Of a stretch of 64,000 nucleotides of DNA, positions 56,854 through 64,000 are shown piece by piece. Position 1 is the first letter of the stretch. The number at the start of each line of letters is the position of its first letter. The notes under the pieces are model-generated. The model saw only the letters and a list, made by a program, of their open reading frames with translations, did not search any database and had not been told where the DNA came from. The DNA comes from Amphibiibacter pelophylacis. GTDB lineage: Bacteria; Pseudomonadota; Gammaproteobacteria; Burkholderiales; Burkholderiaceae_C. The stretch covers positions 1 to 64,000 of the forward strand of contig NZ_JAWDIE010000005.1 in assembly GCF_037688875.1 (NCBI RefSeq). Direction: 5' to 3'. The position numbers and the translations under genes are program-made.

Positions 56854-57368
56854 CGGCGCGTTCCCCGGGCGCGGAAGACGCGCAGCAGCTCGTCCACGAT
56901 CAGCAGCGCAGCGCCCAGCGTGATGGCGCTGTCGGCGGCGTTGAAGGCCGGGAAGTAACGGCCACCCCAGTGGAACTGAAGAAAATCAATCACATGGCTG
57001 TGGATGAAACGGTCGATGACGTTGCCCAGCGCGCCGCCCAGAATCATGCAGACGGCGAAGGCGAAGAGCTTCTGCTCGCGCTGGCGGTGAATCATCCAGA
57101 CCATCAGCGCCGAGGCCAGTAGGCCAAAGCCGGTGAAAAACCAGCGCTGCCAGCCGTCGGCGCCCGCCAGGAAGCTGAAGGCCGCGCCGGTGTTGTGCGC
57201 CCGCACGATGTTGAAAAAGGAGGTGACAACAAAGCCCTGGCCCAGTTGCAGGTTCTGCACGATCCAGGTTTTGCTGAGCTGGTCGATGACGATGACCAGC
57301 AGCGCAATCACCAGCCAGGGCCAGGCGGCGGCTGATCCGCCCGGGCTGCGGCGGCGTGCGGCGCTCAT
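56850..57368 (-). CDS. lspA: Lipoprotein signal peptidase (signal peptidase II)
   Basis: Removes signal peptides from diacylglyceryl-modified prolipoproteins. The 172-residue protein has four hydrophobic helices. The two catalytic Asp regions are GALGNVIDRFIHSHVIDFL (about residue 120) and FNAADSAITLGAALLIVDE, and NTGAAFSFLAG is the conserved early motif. The start is the ATG at 57368, which overlaps the ileS stop. The order ileS-lspA is widely conserved. Confidence 0.95.
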   Translation of the reverse strand: MSAARRRSPGGSAAAWPWLVIALLVIVIDQLSKTWIVQNLQLGQGFVVTSFFNIVRAHNTGAAFSFLAGADGWQRWFFTGFGLLASALMVWMIHRQREQKLFAFAVCMILGGALGNVIDRFIHSHVIDFLQFHWGGRYFPAFNAADSAITLGAALLIVDELLRVFRARGTRR

Positions 57369-60300
57369 GCGGAGGCTCCGGCACTGGCCTGCTGCACGTG
57401 CGTGGTGCAGCGGGCGCACAGGCCGGGCAGCGCGGGCGCAGCGGCGGCTTCGGGTGCGACGTCCAGCGTGTAGTGCCAGCAGCGCTCGCACTTGCCGAAG
57501 CCCGGCGCCTCCACCAGCGATTCCACGGTGATGCGCGCTTCGGCATCGTCGCCATCGCTGGCGGACAGCGGCTCGATGCGCGCCTCAGACGTGATCAGGA
57601 TGAACTTCAGCGTGTCGCCCAAGGCTTGCAGCAGCGCAAAATCCGCCGGGTTCAGCGCCAGCGTGACCCGCGCCTGCAGGCCCGCGCCGATCTGGCCTGC
57701 AGCGCGCAGGTCTTCCAGCGCCTTGTTGACGCGCTCGCGGATCAGCACGATGCGCGCCCAGCCAGCCAGCCAGGCGTCGGCCGATTCGGCACTGTCGCCG
57801 CCGGTGAGGCTGGAGAGGCCTTCCAGCCCCGGCCAGTCCCACAGCGTCTGGCTGAACAGGCCTGCGTCTTTTTGCGCCTGCGGCGTGGCGTCGGGGCACT
57901 GCTTGAGCAGATCGCCCCAGGCCTCTTCGGCGGTGAAGCTGAGCACCGGCGCCATCCAGCGCAGCATGGCCTGCAGCACGTGCCACAGCGCGGTCTGCGC
58001 GCTGCGCCGCGCGGCGCTGTTCCGGGGCGTGGTGTAGAGGCGGTCCTTGATGACATCCAGCCAGAAGGCGCCCAGATCCTCGGAGCACCAGGTCTGCAGC
58101 CGCGCCACGATGGGGTGGAAATCGTAGTTGCGGTAATGGTCGGCGATCTCGGCCTGCACGCTCTGGGCGCGGCGCACGGCCCAGGCGTCCAGCGCCTGCC
58201 ACTGCGCCACGGGCAGGGCATTGCGGGCCGGATCGAAATCGGCCAGGTTGGCCAGCATGAAGCGCAGCGTGTTGCGGATGCGGCGGTAGCCGTCCACCAC
58301 GCGCGCCAGGATGTTGTCGTCGATGGCCAGATCGCCCGAGTAATTGGTCGAAGCCACCCACAGGCGGATGATTTCCGCGCCCATTTTGCTGCTGATGACC
58401 TGCGGCGCCACCGTGTTACCGATGGATTTGCTCATCTTGCGGCCCTGGCCGTCCACGGTGAAGCCGTGGGTCAGCAGCGCCTTGTAGGGCGCGCGGTCGT
58501 TCAGGGCGCAGCCCAGCAGCAGCGAGCTGTGAAACCAGCCCCGGTGCTGGTCGTGCCCTTCCAGGTAGAGGTCGGCCGCTGCGCCGCTGCCGTCCTCCAG
58601 GCCTTCGCCCGGGTGGCTGCCCTGGAAGACGTGGAAGAAGGACGAGCCCGAATCGAACCAGACCTCCAGGATGTCGGTCGATTTGGCGTAATCGCCCACC
58701 TCGTGCGTGGGCAGCAGATCAGCCACTTCGGTGCGGCTCCAGGCCTCGATGCCGCCTTCGGTGACGATGTCGGCGGCGCGGTCCAGCAGCGCCAGCGTGT
58801 CCGGGTGCGGTTCGCCCGTGACCTTGTGCAGCAGGAAGGGAATCGGCACGCCCCAGCTGCGCTGGCGCGAAATGCACCAGTCGGGCCGCCCGGCGATCAT
58901 GTCGCGCAGGCGCGTTCGGCCGTTTTCGGGGTAGAACGCGACCTGGTCGATGGCGTCCAGCGCGAGCTGGCGCAGCGGCTGCTTCGCCTTGTCGGTGGTG
59001 AAAATGCCCTCGCCCTCGTCCATGCGGATGAACCACTGCGCGGCGGCGCGGTAGATCACCGGCGTTTTGTGGCGCCAGCAGTGCGGGTAGCTGTGCGTGA
59101 TCGGCGTCGTGGCCATCAGGCGGTCGCTGCTGCCCAGCACCTCGATGATGCGCGGGCAGGCCTTCCAGATGTTCATGCCGCCAAACAGCGGCAGCGCGTC
59201 CTCGTAGATGCCGTTGCCCTGCACGGGGTTGAGGATGTCGTCCAGCGTGAAGCCGTGCGCCAGGCAGGAGTTGAAATCGTCCAGGCCGTAGGCGGGCGAC
59301 GAGTGCACCAGGCCCGTGCCGTCCTGCGCGGTGACGTAATCGGCCAGGATGAGCGGCGAAGTGCGGCGGTAGCCGGGGTCGGTGTCCCACAGCGGGTGGC
59401 GAAAGACCAGGCCGCGCAGTGCTTCGCCCTTGATGGTCGCCAGAACGTGGCCCTGGCCGTCCAGACCGTAGCGCGCCAGGCAGTCGCTGACGCGGCTGGC
59501 GGCCAGCAGCAGCAGGCCGCGCGGGGTGTCGACCAGCGAATAATCCAGCTCGGGATTCGCGTTGAGCGCCTGGTTGGCGGGCAGCGTCCAGGCCGTCGTC
59601 GTCCAGATCACCGCGAAGGCTTTCTTGCCGGCGCCTTCACCGGGCAGCGCGGGCAGGCCAAAAGCGGCGGCCAGTGCGGCGCGGTCGTCGGCCTCGAAGG
59701 CGACATCCAGCGTGTCGGATTTCTTGTCGGCGTATTCGATCTCGAACTCGGCCAGCGAGCTGCCGCAGTCAAAGCACCAGTACACGGGCTTGAGGCCGCG
59801 GTAGACGAAACCGCGCTCGATCACGCGCTTGAAGGCGCGAATCTGCGTGCCCTCGTTGACGCGGTCCATGGTCTTGTAGGGGTGATCCCACTGGCCCAGC
59901 ACGCCCAGGCGCTTGAAATCGGCGCGCTGCTGGTCGATCTGCTCGGAGGCGTAGGCGCGGCTTTTGGCCTGCATGTCGTCGCGCGACAGGCTTTTGCCGA
60001 ACTGCTTCTCGATGGCGTTCTCGATGGGCAGGCCGTGGCAGTCCCAGCCGGGGATGTAATGCGCATCAAAACCAAGCATCTGCCGCGATTTGACGATGAC
60101 GTCCTTGAGCACCTTGTTGACCGCGTGCCCCAGATGGAGCTGGCCGTTGGCGTAGGGCGGGCCGTCGTGCAGCACAAAGCGCGGGCGGTGGCTGCACAGG
60201 GCGCGCAGGGCCTGGTAGCGGCCCTGTTCGTCCCAGGCCTGGACCCAGCCGGGCTCGCGCTTGGGCAGATCGCCGCGCATGGGAAAAGCGGTGTCCAGCA

Positions 60301-60412
60301 GATTGAGCGTGTGGCCGTAGCGGGCGCTGGCCGCATCGCCTTTGGCGCTGCCGGATTTGGGGGAATTTTTGCGCGCGCCAGAAGCGGCGGCGCCGGTGTC
60401 GGGGGAAGTCAT
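57365..60412 (-). CDS. ileS: Isoleucyl-tRNA synthetase
   Basis: 1015-residue class I synthetase. The HIGH-like motif is in ANGQLHLGHAVNK (about residue 88) and the KMSKS loop in GRKMSKSIGN (about 660). A C-terminal zinc finger is formed by FGKCERCWHYTLDV and CARCTTHV, and the editing (CP1) domain fills the middle. The start ATG at 60412 follows a poorly conserved N-terminal tail of about 45 residues rich in Ser/Ala/Lys. The length is somewhat longer than E. coli IleS (938) because of this tail. It overlaps lspA by 4 bases. Confidence 0.97.
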   Translation of the reverse strand: MTSPDTGAAASGARKNSPKSGSAKGDAASARYGHTLNLLDTAFPMRGDLPKREPGWVQAWDEQGRYQALRALCSHRPRFVLHDGPPYANGQLHLGHAVNKVLKDVIVKSRQMLGFDAHYIPGWDCHGLPIENAIEKQFGKSLSRDDMQAKSRAYASEQIDQQRADFKRLGVLGQWDHPYKTMDRVNEGTQIRAFKRVIERGFVYRGLKPVYWCFDCGSSLAEFEIEYADKKSDTLDVAFEADDRAALAAAFGLPALPGEGAGKKAFAVIWTTTAWTLPANQALNANPELDYSLVDTPRGLLLLAASRVSDCLARYGLDGQGHVLATIKGEALRGLVFRHPLWDTDPGYRRTSPLILADYVTAQDGTGLVHSSPAYGLDDFNSCLAHGFTLDDILNPVQGNGIYEDALPLFGGMNIWKACPRIIEVLGSSDRLMATTPITHSYPHCWRHKTPVIYRAAAQWFIRMDEGEGIFTTDKAKQPLRQLALDAIDQVAFYPENGRTRLRDMIAGRPDWCISRQRSWGVPIPFLLHKVTGEPHPDTLALLDRAADIVTEGGIEAWSRTEVADLLPTHEVGDYAKSTDILEVWFDSGSSFFHVFQGSHPGEGLEDGSGAAADLYLEGHDQHRGWFHSSLLLGCALNDRAPYKALLTHGFTVDGQGRKMSKSIGNTVAPQVISSKMGAEIIRLWVASTNYSGDLAIDDNILARVVDGYRRIRNTLRFMLANLADFDPARNALPVAQWQALDAWAVRRAQSVQAEIADHYRNYDFHPIVARLQTWCSEDLGAFWLDVIKDRLYTTPRNSAARRSAQTALWHVLQAMLRWMAPVLSFTAEEAWGDLLKQCPDATPQAQKDAGLFSQTLWDWPGLEGLSSLTGGDSAESADAWLAGWARIVLIRERVNKALEDLRAAGQIGAGLQARVTLALNPADFALLQALGDTLKFILITSEARIEPLSASDGDDAEARITVESLVEAPGFGKCERCWHYTLDVAPEAAAAPALPGLCARCTTHVQQASAGASA

Positions 60413-60476
60413 GCCGTGCTCGGTTGAGGGCGAAAAGGGGCGCCACATGCCCTGTCGGGCGGGGTGGCGCAAGGGG

Positions 60477-60482
60477 TATATT
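60477..60482 (+). promoter_or_regulatory. Candidate -10 box close to the YitT start
   Basis: TATATT lies 10 bases before the ATG at 60493, within the 80-base divergent gap with ileS. Transcription would start almost at the start codon. A GGGTG between them could be a short ribosome site. No -35 is convincing. Confidence 0.3.
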
Positions 60483-60492
60483 CTAGGGTGAC

Positions 60493-61092
60493 ATGAGCAA
60501 AAAACACCGCTGGCACGAAGACCTTCTGGCCCTGATCAATGGCACCGCGCTCGTCGCGCTGGGCGTGCTGATGTATCAGAGTGCCCACCTGCTCACGGGC
60601 GGCACCACGGGCATCGGCTTTCTGCTGCACTACCTGGGCGGCTGGAACATGGGCCTGCTGCTCACCCTGGTCAACCTGCCGTTTTACGTTCTGGCCTGGT
60701 ACAAGCTGGGCCCGGCGATGACACTGCGCACCATCGCGGCGGTGGCGCTGCTGGGGGTGTGGATCAATGTCTTTCCGCGCTGGATCACGCTGGGGCCGGT
60801 CCAGCCGCTGTTTGCCGCGATCCTGGGCGGCCTGCTGATGGGCGTCGGGATGCTGATCCTGTTCCGCCACCGCACCTCGCTGGGCGGCATCAATGTGCTG
60901 GTGATCTATCTGCAGGAGCGCTACGGCTGGCGCGCGGGCCAGATCCAGATGGCCATCGACTGCTGCATCGTGCTGCTGGCGCTGGCCGAAGTGCCCTGGA
61001 CGTCGGTGATGCTGTCGGTGGCGGGCGCGGTGATGCTGAATCTGACGCTGGCGCTCAACCATCGCCCGGGGCGCTATCTCGGGGTGTCCTGA
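60493..61092 (+). CDS. YitT-family membrane protein
   Basis: 199-residue protein with about five hydrophobic segments in the YitT pattern: ALGVLMYQSAHLLTGGTTGIGFLL (outline) as the first module, NLPFYVLAWYKLG, then LLMGVGMLILFRHRTSLGGINVLVIYLQE as the repeat (outline). The C-terminal DUF2179 domain of Gram-positive YitT is missing, as in many proteobacterial relatives. The function is unknown. Its last 19 bases overlap the convergent oxidoreductase gene. Confidence 0.82.
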   Translation: MSKKHRWHEDLLALINGTALVALGVLMYQSAHLLTGGTTGIGFLLHYLGGWNMGLLLTLVNLPFYVLAWYKLGPAMTLRTIAAVALLGVWINVFPRWITLGPVQPLFAAILGGLLMGVGMLILFRHRTSLGGINVLVIYLQERYGWRAGQIQMAIDCCIVLLALAEVPWTSVMLSVAGAVMLNLTLALNHRPGRYLGVS

Positions 61093-62177
61093 ACGCCCGC
61101 CGTACCCTGAACCCGGCCGGATTCTGAACTGGCCGCGCCCGCATCCAGCAGCCGCATCACGGCCAGCACCTCTTCCCGCAAAACCGGTGCAGGGCCTGCG
61201 CCGCGCAGGTGCGCCACCAGCCCGCGCCAGTAGGCGCCGTAATCGCCGCAGGGCAGGGCCTGCGTGCGGGTGCTGATCTGGCCGGACGCGTCCGCCAGCG
61301 CCAGGTTCAAAGTGCGCCCGCTGGCGCCCCAGGGGCGGCCTTCGACGGGCTGGCCCGGCGTGTGACCGGCCTTGAGTGCATCCTCCTGCCCGTCCAGACC
61401 CAGTGTGTGCGCGCTGCCGTGAGTACCGTGCAGCGCAAAGCGTGGGCGCGGCTGGGCGGTCAGCATTGAGGCCTGCAGCGTCACGCGCAGGCCGCTGGCG
61501 TAAAACAGGTGGGCGACGGCGTCGTCCACGCCCTGGCCGCCGGGGCGCAGCGTGTCCAGCCGCGCCCAAATCTGCTGCGGCGCACCAAAAAGGCGCAGCG
61601 CCTGATCGATCAGGTGCGGTCCGAGGTCCATCCACAGGCCGCCGCCGGGGGCCGGGCTTTCGCGCCAGCGCTCGCGCGGCTGCGGGCGGAAGCGGTCAAA
61701 AGACAGCGCGGCGTGGCGCACCTCGCCCAGCAGGCCGGAGTGCAGCAGGGCCTGAACGGCCAGAAAATCGTCGTCCCAGCGCCGGTTGTGGAACACCGAC
61801 AGATGTCGCCCGCTGGCCGTGGCCGCATCGGCCAGCGTCTGCGCCTGTGCGGCGTCCAGCGCCATGGGCTTGTCGATGACCACGTGCTTGCCCGCCGCCA
61901 GTGCGGCCAGCGCCTGCGGGGCGTGCGCGCTGTTGGGCGAAGCCAGTACGACCAGATCGACGCCCGGATCGGCCAGCGCAGGCGCCAGGTCAGGGGCGAT
62001 GTGCACGCCCTGCGGCCCGCCACGCGCTGCCAGCACGGCACGCACGGTGTCCGGCTGCGAGCTGATCACATGCGTCAGGCGCAGGCCGGATTCGGCCAGA
62101 ATCAGCGGGGCGTGGAAGGTCTGCCCGGCATAGCCCATGCCGACCAGTGCGACATTCAGGGCTGCCGGAGCGCTCAT
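61074..62177 (-). CDS. Gfo/Idh/MocA-family oxidoreductase
   Basis: 367-residue NAD(P)-dependent dehydrogenase-like protein. The Rossmann motif VGMGYAGQTFHAPLIL (about residues 12-27) is followed by VVLASPNSAHAPQALAAL and the catalytic-type HVVIDKPMAL (Lys-Pro, about residues 97-106). RWRESPAPGGGLWMDLGPHLIDQAL (outline) is the substrate-binding helix with a conserved His. Such enzymes act on sugars, inositol or related molecules; the substrate is not apparent. It precedes rpoH in the opposite sense of transcription order, lying 14 bases downstream of rpoH on the same strand, so read-through from rpoH is possible. Confidence 0.87.
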   Translation of the reverse strand: MSAPAALNVALVGMGYAGQTFHAPLILAESGLRLTHVISSQPDTVRAVLAARGGPQGVHIAPDLAPALADPGVDLVVLASPNSAHAPQALAALAAGKHVVIDKPMALDAAQAQTLADAATASGRHLSVFHNRRWDDDFLAVQALLHSGLLGEVRHAALSFDRFRPQPRERWRESPAPGGGLWMDLGPHLIDQALRLFGAPQQIWARLDTLRPGGQGVDDAVAHLFYASGLRVTLQASMLTAQPRPRFALHGTHGSAHTLGLDGQEDALKAGHTPGQPVEGRPWGASGRTLNLALADASGQISTRTQALPCGDYGAYWRGLVAHLRGAGPAPVLREEVLAVMRLLDAGAASSESGRVQGTAGVQDTPR

Positions 62178-62191
62178 GCGTTTGAGAGGGC

Positions 62192-63163
62192 TCAGGCGGC
62201 CTGATCGGCGAGCGCGAGGCGCAGCTTTTTGAAGGCGGCGGCCTCGATCTGGCGCACGCGCTCGGCGCTGATGCCCAGCTCGGCAGCCAGCTCGTGCAGC
62301 GTGGCGCCGCCCGTTTCGCCGCTGTCGTGCTCCTGCAGCCAGCGTGCCTGGACGATGCGCTGGCTGCGCTCGTCCAGGCGGGACAGCGCGGCAGGCAGCA
62401 GATCGCTGCCCAGATGCTCGCGCTGGCGCGCTTCCAGCTGGCGCGTGGGCTCGCTGCGCGCATCGCCCAGGAAGTGCAGCGGCGCGCGGGCCGCGGTTTC
62501 TTCGCTGTCGTCGGCGCTGGCTTCCAGCGCCACGTCGGCGCCGCCCATGCGCATCTGCATTTCGCGCACCTCGTCGGGCTTCACGCCCAGGTCGCGGGCC
62601 ACAAAATCCACCTGTTCGGACGTCAACGTGCTGGACGGCGCTTCTGCGTCCGCCGCCAGATCGTGTTTCATGCTGCGCAGGTTGAAGAAAAGCTTGCGCT
62701 GTGCCTTGGTCGTCGCCAGCTTGACGATGCGCCAGTTGCGCAGGATGAAATCGTGAATCTCGGCCTTGATCCAGTGGATGGCATAGGTCACGAGGCGCAC
62801 CTGGCGCTCGGGGTCGAAGCGCTTGACCGCCTTCATCAGGCCGACATTGCCTTCCTGGATCAGATCGCCCTGCGGCAGACCGTAGCCCAGGTACTGGCGC
62901 GAGATCGACACCACCAGGCGCAGGTGCGACAGCACCAGCTTTCCGGCGGCCTGGACGTTGCCCGTGGCGCGCAGATCCTGCCCCAGCGAGCGCTCTTCCT
63001 CGGGGCTGAGCAGCGGCATGTGCTGCACCGCCTGGATGTAGGCCTGCAGATTGCCCAGCGAGGGCAGGGCGGCCCAGGGGTCGCGCGCGACGGCGCGCTG
63101 CATTCCGGGGACCAGAGCGCGGGTGGCATTCAGGGCAGAAGACTCAAGCGTCAGGGCGTTCAT
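62192..63163 (-). CDS. rpoH: RNA polymerase heat-shock sigma factor RpoH (sigma-32)
   Basis: 323-residue alternative sigma factor. Region 2 includes GLPQGDLIQEGNVGLMKAVKRFDPERQVRLVTYAIHWIKAEIHDFIL (outline), with the RpoH-box-like TKAQRKLFFNLR right after it (about residues 155-166). Region 4 has the helix-turn-helix LHELAAELGISAERVRQIEAAAFKKL near the C-terminus (outline). This box and spacing separate RpoH from RpoD and RpoS. The start at 63163 (MNALTLESS) is preceded by AAAGGTTAAC. A CIRCE element lies 54 bases upstream, so HrcA may repress it. Confidence 0.95.
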   Translation of the reverse strand: MNALTLESSALNATRALVPGMQRAVARDPWAALPSLGNLQAYIQAVQHMPLLSPEEERSLGQDLRATGNVQAAGKLVLSHLRLVVSISRQYLGYGLPQGDLIQEGNVGLMKAVKRFDPERQVRLVTYAIHWIKAEIHDFILRNWRIVKLATTKAQRKLFFNLRSMKHDLAADAEAPSSTLTSEQVDFVARDLGVKPDEVREMQMRMGGADVALEASADDSEETAARAPLHFLGDARSEPTRQLEARQREHLGSDLLPAALSRLDERSQRIVQARWLQEHDSGETGGATLHELAAELGISAERVRQIEAAAFKKLRLALADQAA

Positions 63164-63216
63164 TCGGTGCGGGTTAACCTTTATGGGCAAGGACTGGAAT
63201 TCAAACGGGAAACATG

Positions 63217-63243
63217 TTAGCACTCTTTGCGCGAGAGTGCTAA
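63217..63243 (-). promoter_or_regulatory. CIRCE element (HrcA operator) upstream of rpoH
   Basis: TTAGCACTC (63217-63225), nine bases, GAGTGCTAA (63235-63243): a perfect match to the CIRCE consensus. On the minus strand TTAGCA (63243-63238) and TAACAT (63219-63214) are 18 bases apart and could be the -35 and -10 of an rpoH promoter, so HrcA binding would block it. This links the HrcA and sigma-32 heat-shock circuits. Confidence 0.95.
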
Positions 63244-63395
63244 GCGAGGTCTGTGCCTGCCGGAATCCGTGCGACATCGGACCGGAATGAGGGCGAAACA
63301 CGGCCGAAATGGCGGCGGCAAAGCCTCTATTCGCAGGATGGTTTTCCATAGCGAAAGCGGATGATCTGAATAACTCTTCCAGACAGAAAGCCCCC

Positions 63396-64000
63396 ATGAC
63401 CGCTTCGCCGCCCATTTTTGACCTGCTGAGGCCCGTGCTTCAGCACGCCAGCAGTCTGCCCGCCATGCCCGAAGTGGCGGCAAGGCTGCTGGATTCGCTG
63501 GAGCGCGACAGCATCACGCTGGATGAGATCACTGCGCTGATCGCTCGCGACCCGGCGCTGGCGGTCAAAGTGCTGCGGCTGGCCAATTCGGCGCGCTACG
63601 GCGGCAGCCACGGCGCGCGGACCCTGCGCGATGCGGCATCCTCGCTGGGGCTGCGCACGCTGCGCGACCTGACCCTGGCGGCCTGCCTGGTGGGCGCTTT
63701 CCCGGTGCATCCGGGGCTGGACCGGGTGGCTTTCTGGCAGGGTGCGATCGCCACGTCGGTGTGCGCCAGGCATCTGGCGGCGCCGCTGGGGCAGGACGCC
63801 GATGTGGCCTGGCTGTGTGGCCTGCTGCTGCGCTCGGGGCAGCTGCTGATGTTGCAGTTCGACGCCCAGCGCACACTGCAGGCCCAGCGCCTCGCCGGAC
63901 TGGCAGTGGATGCGGTGATGGGTTACGAACGCTCGCTGATCGGCTGCAGTCATCCCGAGGTGACTGCCGAGCTGGCACGCCACTGGCGCTTCCCGCCCGC
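63396..64000 (+). CDS. HDOD-domain protein (3' end cut off by window edge)
   Basis: The visible 201 codons begin at ATG 63396, 5 bases after an AGAAAG ribosome-site-like stretch, with no stop before the window end. The sequence starts TASPPIFDLLRPVLQHASSLPAMPEVAARLLD, then ITLDEITALIARDPALAVKVLRLANSARYGG (outline), the HDOD fold motif. HDOD proteins are signalling proteins whose HD-like domain usually lacks the catalytic His-Asp pair. What follows (a receiver, GGDEF or other domain) is not visible. It is divergent from rpoH. Confidence 0.85.
   Translation, partial: MTASPPIFDLLRPVLQHASSLPAMPEVAARLLDSLERDSITLDEITALIARDPALAVKVLRLANSARYGGSHGARTLRDAASSLGLRTLRDLTLAACLVGAFPVHPGLDRVAFWQGAIATSVCARHLAAPLGQDADVAWLCGLLLRSGQLLMLQFDAQRTLQAQRLAGLAVDAVMGYERSLIGCSHPEVTAELARHWRFPP

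Noticed and set aside
57356..60427. Open frame of about 1023 codons opposite ileS
   Set aside because: Shadow of ileS, which carries the HIGH and KMSKS motifs.

Overview
The window is high-GC, densely coded bacterial chromosome with short intergenic gaps and many ATGA or TGATG start/stop overlaps. Gene content and order (lepA-lepB, rph-rdgB-hemW, a tandem glycine riboswitch before gcvTHP, a two-gene MetH, eno-ftsB, ubiX-lspA-ileS, rpoH with a CIRCE element) suggest a betaproteobacterium of the order Burkholderiales, most like Comamonadaceae. That placement is inference from protein character and synteny; no rRNA or other marker gene was available. I see no phage, insertion sequence, integron or CRISPR array. 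Most of the window is core metabolism and information processing.

Layout. 1-8345: lepB (cut by the window edge) and lepA on the minus strand, then an FAD-linked oxidase, rph-rdgB-hemW, ppa (minus) and serB. 8346-15401: promoter, tandem glycine riboswitch, gcvT-gcvH-gcvP, and a two-component system starting 7 bases after gcvP. 15412-20965: a small outer-membrane beta-barrel protein (minus), an ArnT-like membrane protein, ppx and rmuC. 21063-26050: a basic-amino-acid-type ABC importer with a zinc deacylase gene inside the operon, then a LiuC-like enoyl-CoA hydratase. 26051-34713 is the most accessory-looking part: a Tat-type ferritin-like lipoprotein behind a palindrome, a quinone oxidoreductase, a ccdAB toxin-antitoxin pair with its own operator, two tandem pirins, maiA, and a 997-residue lipoprotein with fibronectin/Ig-like repeats and an M66-like metalloprotease domain whose catalytic Glu is Ala. 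34714-37023: a LacI-type regulator and a DUF1479 gene behind a perfect LacI-type operator.

37116-45308: MetH encoded as two overlapping genes, a LuxR-type regulator, eno-ftsB with a NadR-kinase-like gene, a Bax-inhibitor-1 family membrane protein and tRNA-His. 45350-49410 (minus): plsY and the squalene genes hpnC-hpnD-hpnE. hpnC and thrB diverge from one shared CATG. 49409-53293: thrB, a membrane protein, a small lipoprotein, comF (minus) and a methyltransferase-like protein lacking the usual SAM loop. 53300-60412 (minus): an Lrp regulator, a class V aminotransferase, a 3-hydroxyisobutyryl-CoA hydrolase, ubiX, lspA and ileS. 60493-64000: a YitT-family protein, a Gfo/Idh/MocA oxidoreductase, rpoH with a perfect CIRCE element, and a truncated HDOD protein.

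I found no clear multi-gene undescribed system. The best leads are the apparently inactive M66-like lipoprotein that diverges from the LacI/DUF1479 module across a shared operator region, the ferritin-like Tat lipoprotein with its palindrome, the deacylase inside an amino-acid importer operon, and the overlapping divergent hpnC/thrB starts.
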